Positions 7,102 through 10,335 of a stretch of 10,335 nt of DNA are shown piece after piece; the stretch's first letter is position 1; the number at the start of each line of letters is the position of its first letter. The position numbers and the translations under genes are program-made. Origin of the DNA: Gammaproteobacteria bacterium (GTDB lineage: Bacteria > Pseudomonadota > Gammaproteobacteria > Diplorickettsiales > Diplorickettsiaceae); assembly GCA_013288455.1 (NCBI GenBank), contig JABDBU010000023.1:1-10335 (forward strand), in the 5' to 3' direction. The notes beneath the pieces were generated by a model. It did no database searches. It saw only the letters and a program-made list of their open reading frames with translations, and was not told the origin of the DNA.

Positions 7102-7977
7102 ATGAAGACGAAGACCTTTCCAAACCACAGAGCACATAATAGAGTTTTAAAGAGAAATTTTCTAAAAATGCGAACATTAGATCAAGCATTCACAAAGATG
7201 AAGACTCTGGTAGATTTACTAAGAGGTCACGATTCTTTGTATATTAGAGGAGTTCCATTAAAAGATTTTCAAAAATTTCAGAAATTCTATGCAGATTCCG
7301 AGTATTATAATGCAGATTCCGAGTTTTATAAAAACCCCAGCTTTGATTTTCTGTATTTCGATATTTTTGAAAAATTTCCAGATATTAGTGTGGAGAAACA
7401 AAAGTTATACAAACAATTTTTCGACATCTGCTTGCATCAAGGATTCTACTACAATACCTGCCTTCCCCTAGAAAAATGGCAGAGCAATATATTACTGACG
7501 GGAGCAGTAGCGTACACTAATATTTTAGTGACCGAACAGGCTATTTACCTTGTTGTTTCGATCACTTATAACAAATATAGGATGCACACAGGTAGCTTGG
7601 TGGGAAAAGGCTGGGGGGAAGAGGAGTCGTGTTTCGTTGAGACAAAAACAGCCTATGAAGTAAAATTATCTAGATTGCTAAGTAAAGAACAATGGGAAGC
7701 AACAGTTGGGCTTGTTACATCGCAGGTTCAATGTGATGAAAGATTTCAGAGTTTCTTGGATGAAAGAAGTTACGTGGAAAAATTTATTGATTTGATTGTA
7801 GAGATTCTCCGTTATCTCAAGTGTGTGAACCTAAGTAACGATATTAACTCAGAGGAATTTCTACGCCAAGCTCCGTCAATAACCTCTAGGCCAATGTTTT
7901 TTAAATCCTCAGCGGATGGCACATCGGTGGAGACAATCAGTGATACGCCGACTCCAAGGCCATCAACTACTATTTAG
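7102..7977 (+). CDS. P2: paralogous family member of unknown function, possible effector
   Basis: The protein has 291 residues, with an ATG about 33 nt after a predicted transcription start. No good Shine-Dalgarno sequence is visible; ATAGAT occupies the place of the TAGGT found in the paralogues. Shared blocks are F-P-N-H-R near the start (6-10), R-G-V-P-L-K-D-F (49-56), I-F-E-K-F-P (88-93), K-L-Y-K-Q-F-F (101-107), a strand ending Q-A-I-Y-L (146-150), E-T-K-T-A-Y-E-V (180-187), Q-W-E-A (197-200), C-x8-D-x-R (211-222) and the tail F-F-K-S-S-A-D-G-T-S-V-E (266-277) followed by I-S-D-T-P-T-P-R-P. The N-terminus is basic. No signal peptide or membrane helix is seen. A 21-nt in-frame tandem duplication lies at residues 64-77. 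The region is visibly more AT-rich than the mur genes. Function unknown; secreted effector is only a hypothesis. Confidence 0.82.
   Translation: MKTKTFPNHRAHNRVLKRNFLKMRTLDQAFTKMKTLVDLLRGHDSLYIRGVPLKDFQKFQKFYADSEYYNADSEFYKNPSFDFLYFDIFEKFPDISVEKQKLYKQFFDICLHQGFYYNTCLPLEKWQSNILLTGAVAYTNILVTEQAIYLVVSITYNKYRMHTGSLVGKGWGEEESCFVETKTAYEVKLSRLLSKEQWEATVGLVTSQVQCDERFQSFLDERSYVEKFIDLIVEILRYLKCVNLSNDINSEEFLRQAPSITSRPMFFKSSADGTSVETISDTPTPRPSTTI
7291..7332 (+). repeat. 21-nt in-frame tandem duplication in P2
   Basis: GCAGATTCCGAGT begins at 7291 and again at 7312. The two 21-nt units encode A-D-S-E-Y-Y-N and A-D-S-E-F-Y-K. The other family members lack this doublet, so it is probably a recent slippage event in P2. 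Confidence 0.8.
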
Positions 7978-8015
7978 TAAGCTTTTGATGCACTAGGATG
8001 CACTGGGAAACGCTA

Positions 8016-8032
8016 GCCTTTAAACAAAGGGC
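8016..8032 (+). other. Small conserved hairpin downstream of P2
   Basis: GCCTTT pairs with AAAGGGC (one bulged G) around an AAAC loop. The copy after P3 (9112-9129) has the same arms with loop ACAAC, so the difference falls in the loop. No T-run follows, so an intrinsic terminator is doubtful; it could be an RNA 3'-end or processing structure. Confidence 0.3.
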
Positions 8033-8054
8033 AAATGGGTTATATAGATAAAGG

Positions 8055-8075
8055 TAAATATCAGCCAATTGCTGG
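8055..8075 (+). promoter_or_regulatory. Conserved upstream element, copy before P3
   Basis: TAAATATCAGCCAATTGCTGG carries the imperfect dyad CAGC-CAATTG-CTG, 80 nt before the P3 ATG. It matches the element before P2 and a shortened form before P4. Confidence 0.4.
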
Positions 8076-8098
8076 TATATAATGTAAATATAAATCGT

Positions 8099-8104
8099 TA
8101 TAAT
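8099..8104 (+). promoter_or_regulatory. Candidate -10 box for P3
   Basis: TATAAT is aligned with an identical TATAAT before P4 (9196-9201) inside the duplicated upstream region. Another TATAAT lies at 8078-8083. No good -35 box is seen at 16-18 nt for either, so which one is used, if any, is unclear. Confidence 0.3.
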
Positions 8105-8140
8105 TAATGTAATTTAATAAGAAAATAGGTTGTCGGTTTT

Positions 8141-9073
8141 ATGCCATCCTTTTCAAACCACAGAGAATTTATTCCATATCTAGATAAAGCATGGAAAGAG
8201 CTAGTTATAGATACCAATAAACGCACAAAGAATATGCTAGAGTGTGGTTTTATTGCAGATTTACAAAGAAGTGGGAGTACTATGTCTATTAATGGAACTC
8301 CACTAAATAATTTTTCCGAATTTAAAACATTCTGTAATGCAACTGCTATGCCTAATAGCGCAGAAAATCTGTTTCGCCAGATTTTTGAAAAATGTCCAAA
8401 CATTAGTCCAGAGCGACAGGAGTCATATAAAAAATTTATTGAACGCTACATTACTCAAGAATTCTGGAACATCCCCGGTAATATATATGCGCAACAAATA
8501 ATGCTGAAAGATATGATTTCCTCTGGTAATGAATATCACATTAATATCGTCATACCATCAGAAGATGCTATGTACATTGTTATTTCAAATGCATTTTCTA
8601 GTATATGTGAATATAAGGATACTGATAATCTTGATGTATTAAAAAATTTATCAGGATCATCAGGATCATATGTCATGCAGACAAGAACGGTCATTAAAGT
8701 AGAACTAGTAGAACTATATGCATATGATGTTAGCGTCATTTCATCAGAGGTTGAATGTGACGACAAGTATAAAGGTTTGTTTGATACAAGAAATTTTATA
8801 GAAAAAATTATGGATTGGTTGAGCCGTATTTTTATGTGTGATAAGAACCAGAAATATGATATTAATTTTAAAAGATATGATTTTCAATCAGTTCAATCAG
8901 ATAGATTAATTGATGATGATAGTACATTGGTGAAGACAATCAGTGATACTCCAGGTACTGCTCTAGCTAGATCAGCACCAGTTAGATTTTTTTCAAACCA
9001 AACTAATGTTGATGGTAAATCGATGGAGGTAATCAGTGATACGCCGACTCCAAGACCATCCATTGCCATTTAG
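8141..9073 (+). CDS. P3: paralogous family member with a duplicated C-terminal tail
   Basis: The protein has 310 residues. The ATG is preceded by TAGGT at 8126-8130, with 10 nt between, as in P4. Shared blocks are F-S-N-H-R (4-8), I-N-G-T-P-L-N-N-F (50-58), I-F-E-K-C-P (81-86), Y-K-K-F (96-99), a strand ending H-I-N-I-V (133-137), T-R-T-V-I-K-V (181-187), C-x8-D-x-R (206-217) and M-D-W-L (224-227). It lacks the Q-W-(E/Q)-A block of the others. The tail motif occurs twice: ISDTP at 267-271 and at 298-302. No signal peptide or membrane helix is seen. Its start resembles P4 more than P2, while its end and downstream DNA are nearly identical to P2, suggesting mosaic ancestry or gene conversion. 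Function unknown. Confidence 0.82.
   Translation: MPSFSNHREFIPYLDKAWKELVIDTNKRTKNMLECGFIADLQRSGSTMSINGTPLNNFSEFKTFCNATAMPNSAENLFRQIFEKCPNISPERQESYKKFIERYITQEFWNIPGNIYAQQIMLKDMISSGNEYHINIVIPSEDAMYIVISNAFSSICEYKDTDNLDVLKNLSGSSGSYVMQTRTVIKVELVELYAYDVSVISSEVECDDKYKGLFDTRNFIEKIMDWLSRIFMCDKNQKYDINFKRYDFQSVQSDRLIDDDSTLVKTISDTPGTALARSAPVRFFSNQTNVDGKSMEVISDTPTPRPSIAI
8883..8900 (+). repeat. 9-nt tandem doublet in P3
   Basis: TTCAATCAG occurs twice in immediate succession (8883-8891 and 8892-8900), in frame, just before the duplicated tail motif. The same part of the gene has therefore changed by short in-frame duplications. Confidence 0.6.
8918..9046 (+). repeat. Internal duplication of the tail module in P3
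   Basis: The 36 nt at 8918-8953 match 9011-9046 at 27 of 36 positions without gaps, in the same frame and 93 nt apart. Both encode D-x6-I-S-D-T-P. P1, P2 and P4 carry this module once, so P3 has probably gained a second tail. Confidence 0.65.
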
Positions 9074-9154
9074 TAAGCTTTTGATGCACTAGGATGCACT
9101 GGGAAACGCTAGCCTTTACAACAAAGGGCAAATGGGTTATATAGATAGATAAAG

Positions 9155-9172
9155 GTAAATGTCAGCCACTGG
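9155..9172 (+). promoter_or_regulatory. Conserved upstream element, shortened copy before P4
   Basis: GGTAAATGTCAGCCACTGG keeps the left side of the element but has lost ATTG from the dyad centre, 84 nt before the P4 ATG. If the dyad is an operator, P4 may be controlled differently. Confidence 0.35.
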
Positions 9173-9195
9173 TATCTAGTGTATATATAAAGCAT

Positions 9196-9201
9196 TATAA
9201 T
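9196..9201 (+). promoter_or_regulatory. Candidate -10 box for P4
   Basis: TATAAT lies 44 nt before the P4 ATG and is conserved in position with the TATAAT before P3 at 8099-8104. The -35 region at 17-nt spacing (TATCTA) is poor. Confidence 0.3.
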
Positions 9202-9245
9202 AGATACTTAATAATTGTTATAAATTAATGTAGGTCGTAGCTTAT

Positions 9246-10115
9246 ATGCCTCAATTTGAAAACTACAGAAGATATGTGCCCCATCTAGCTGCCACATATA
9301 AAGATTATTATCTAGCTCCAAAAGATGTAGGGGCGTTTTTTGGAGATTTAGAAAGAAGTGGGGAATCTGTTTCCTTTAATAATATTCCACTCAATGAATT
9401 TTCCGAATTTCAGGAATTCCTCAAAGATTATGCTATTTATAAATCGAATAGGTTTAAAACTAACTTAGCTATGCCGCCGCCTAGCATTGACAAGCTATTT
9501 TACGCTATTTTCAACAAATTCCCAGAAAACATTAGTCAACAGAAACAGGAATTATATAAACAATTTTTCCTCAGGTACTTCAACCAATCGTTGCAACACT
9601 CACCCGGCACTATCATTATGAAACAAGTGAGTGATCAAGATATGATACTTGTATCTCCAGAATGGCACGTTAATGTCGTTTTTTCCGAAGAAGCTCTCTA
9701 CCTTAATTTTTGGCATGGCTATCGTGAATGTGTAATTAATGCCCCTAGTAATATAGAGGATGTTTGCAAGAAAATAGAAGCAATGGATGAGCAAGAAAAG
9801 AAGTCGTTTGTCATTGAGGCAAAAACGGTCATTGAAATAAAACTATGTGAAGAAAAAGAACGAACATTATTGGAATTGCCAACCCAATGGGAGGCACAAG
9901 TTAAAGTCATTAAGTCAGAGGTTATGTGTAAAGAGCAGTATAAAAAATATATTGATGAAAGAAATTTCGTACAAAAAATTATTGATTGGATTCTCCATAT
10001 GTGTGGAATACACCAAGATCCGACACACGAACCAATATTATTTCAATCCTCAGCTGATGATAAATCAGTGGAGACGACCCGTGTTACTCCGACTCCTAAA
10101 CCACACCACCATTAA
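9246..10115 (+). CDS. P4: paralogous family member of unknown function, possible effector
   Basis: The protein has 289 residues. The ATG has TAGGT at 9231-9235, with 10 nt between. Shared blocks are F-E-N-Y-R (4-8), I-P-L-N-E-F-S-E-F (47-55), I-F-N-K-F-P (88-93), L-Y-K-Q-F-F (103-108), H-S-P-G (118-121), H-V-N-V-V (141-145) with E-A-L-Y-L-N (149-154), A-K-T-V-I-E-I (192-198), Q-W-E-A (214-217), C-x8-D-x-R (228-239), I-D-W-I (246-249), and a tail with F-Q-S-S-A-D-D-K-S-V-E (266-276) and T-P-T-P-K-P. It ends in three histidines. A Glu/Lys-rich stretch at 171-187 is specific to it. No signal peptide or membrane helix is seen. It converges on ychF with a 41-nt gap. Function unknown. Confidence 0.82.
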   Translation: MPQFENYRRYVPHLAATYKDYYLAPKDVGAFFGDLERSGESVSFNNIPLNEFSEFQEFLKDYAIYKSNRFKTNLAMPPPSIDKLFYAIFNKFPENISQQKQELYKQFFLRYFNQSLQHSPGTIIMKQVSDQDMILVSPEWHVNVVFSEEALYLNFWHGYRECVINAPSNIEDVCKKIEAMDEQEKKSFVIEAKTVIEIKLCEEKERTLLELPTQWEAQVKVIKSEVMCKEQYKKYIDERNFVQKIIDWILHMCGIHQDPTHEPILFQSSADDKSVETTRVTPTPKPHHH

Positions 10116-10123
10116 CTGTTTAT

Positions 10124-10160
10124 TTAGTAAGCTGGATGTACTGGGAACGCGAGCTTTTAT
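10124..10160 (+). repeat. Eroded third copy of the downstream repeat, ending at the ychF stop
   Basis: TTTAGTAAGCT followed by GGATGTACTGGGAACGCGAG and CTTTTA aligns with the first part of copies A and B. It lacks the first of the two GATGCACT units and has scattered changes. It ends over the ychF stop codon (10157-10159). AAGCT and AGCTT at its two ends could pair weakly between the convergent genes. Confidence 0.55.
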
Positions 10161-10335
10161 ACATGGAACAAAAAGTGAATAACATCACCATCCTCAATAA
10201 GGTAACTCTTCCCTTCTAAACGCCACTTTCCTGCTTCTTTGGCACCCTGTGCTCCCCTACATCGAACAAAGTCATCATATCCAACCACTTCGGCCCGAAT
10301 GAAGCCCTTTGAAAAATCAGTATGTATGCATGCAG
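10157..10335 (-). CDS. ychF: Ribosome-binding ATPase YchF, C-terminal end (partial)
   Basis: The reverse strand encodes about 58 residues ending at a TAA (10159-10157). They include HTDFSKGFIRAEV, D-D-F, GAQGAKEAGKWRLEGK, and an end with D-G-D-V-I-H-F-L-F. This is the characteristic C-terminal TGS-domain region of YchF/Ola1, an Obg-family P-loop NTPase that prefers ATP and binds the ribosome. The N-terminal G domain lies beyond the right edge. The visible part is intact and full at its C-terminus, so the gene is probably functional. Confidence 0.93.
   Translation of the reverse strand, partial: ACIHTDFSKGFIRAEVVGYDDFVRCRGAQGAKEAGKWRLEGKSYLIEDGDVIHFLFHV

Larger units (their letters stand above)
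7935..8104 (+). repeat. Direct repeat copy A: P2 3' end, spacer and P3 promoter region
   Basis: This is nearly identical to 9031-9201. A block of 51 nt from 7972 (matching 9068) and one of 28 nt from 8023 (matching 9120) are identical. Differences include one extra C, one extra GATA and a 4-nt ATTG loss in the second copy. The repeat spans the last 14 codons of P2 with its stop, an internal GATGCACT doublet, a small hairpin (GCCTTT/AAAGGGC) and the upstream element of the next gene. It fits tandem duplication of a whole gene with its flanks rather than a mobile element, since no terminal inverted repeats or transposase are present. Confidence 0.88.
9031..9201 (+). repeat. Direct repeat copy B: P3 3' end, spacer and P4 promoter region
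   Basis: This is the second copy of the sequence at 7935-8104. It is nearly identical through the stop codon and spacer, then less so toward the P4 upstream region. It carries GATAGATA where copy A has GATA, and has lost ATTG from the dyad at 9162-9172. Confidence 0.88.

Noticed and set aside
8104..8403. Open frame of 99 codons on the - strand over the start of P3
   Set aside because: It is antisense to P3, which shows paralogue conservation. Its sequence has no recognisable motif.
7935..9201. Insertion sequence or CRISPR array as explanation of the direct repeats
   Set aside because: There are only two good copies with whole genes between them, no transposase, no terminal inverted repeats and no regular short spacers.
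9847..10182. Open frame of 111 codons on the + strand overlapping P4 and ychF
   Set aside because: It lies in another frame over P4, whose family homology is clear, and it runs across the ychF 3' end. No homology or ribosome-binding site supports it.

Overview
The window looks like a chromosomal segment of an AT-rich, probably host-associated gammaproteobacterium. Four genes support this: complete murE, murF and mraY of the meso-diaminopimelate peptidoglycan pathway, and hflD, a gene largely restricted to Gammaproteobacteria. The base composition, the proliferation of paralogous genes of unknown function and a repeat protein resemble Legionellales such as Rickettsiella, Diplorickettsia or Coxiella relatives. 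That placement is inference; no phylogenetic marker was computed.

Layout. Nt 2-907 hold the 3' part of a gene for a tandem-repeat protein (nine visible units of about 29 residues) that continues past the left edge. Nt 979-1938 hold the first member (P1) of a four-member paralogous family. Nt 2049-6231 hold murE, murF and mraY, followed by hflD to 6915. Nt 7102-10115 hold three more family members in tandem (P2 at 7102, P3 at 8141, P4 at 9246), all on the + strand. At the right edge, on the - strand and convergent with P4, lies the C-terminal end of ychF (10157-10335).

The housekeeping block makes UDP-MurNAc-pentapeptide (MurE adds meso-DAP, MurF adds D-Ala-D-Ala) and loads it onto undecaprenyl phosphate (MraY, lipid I). 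The usual neighbours ftsI (before murE) and murD/ftsW/murG (after mraY) are absent here. The division/cell-wall cluster therefore appears broken and bracketed by accessory genes.

The most interesting material is the four-member family (P1-P4). Its members share a weakly conserved body and a better conserved Ser/Thr/Pro-rich C-terminal tail (SSADGkSVE-ISdTpTprP), with no signal peptide or membrane segment apparent. P3 carries the tail motif twice. P2 and P3 share a nearly identical direct repeat of about 170 nt. It runs from the end of the coding region through the downstream spacer and into the promoter region of the next gene. An eroded copy of its first part lies after P4 and ends at the ychF stop codon. 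P2-P4 also share an upstream element of the form GTAAATRTCAGYCA. The pattern suggests tandem gene amplification by recombination, perhaps of secreted effector-like proteins. That functional reading is a hypothesis. No CRISPR array, tRNA, rRNA, transposase or integrase was seen, and no gene-free stretch exceeds 300 nt.
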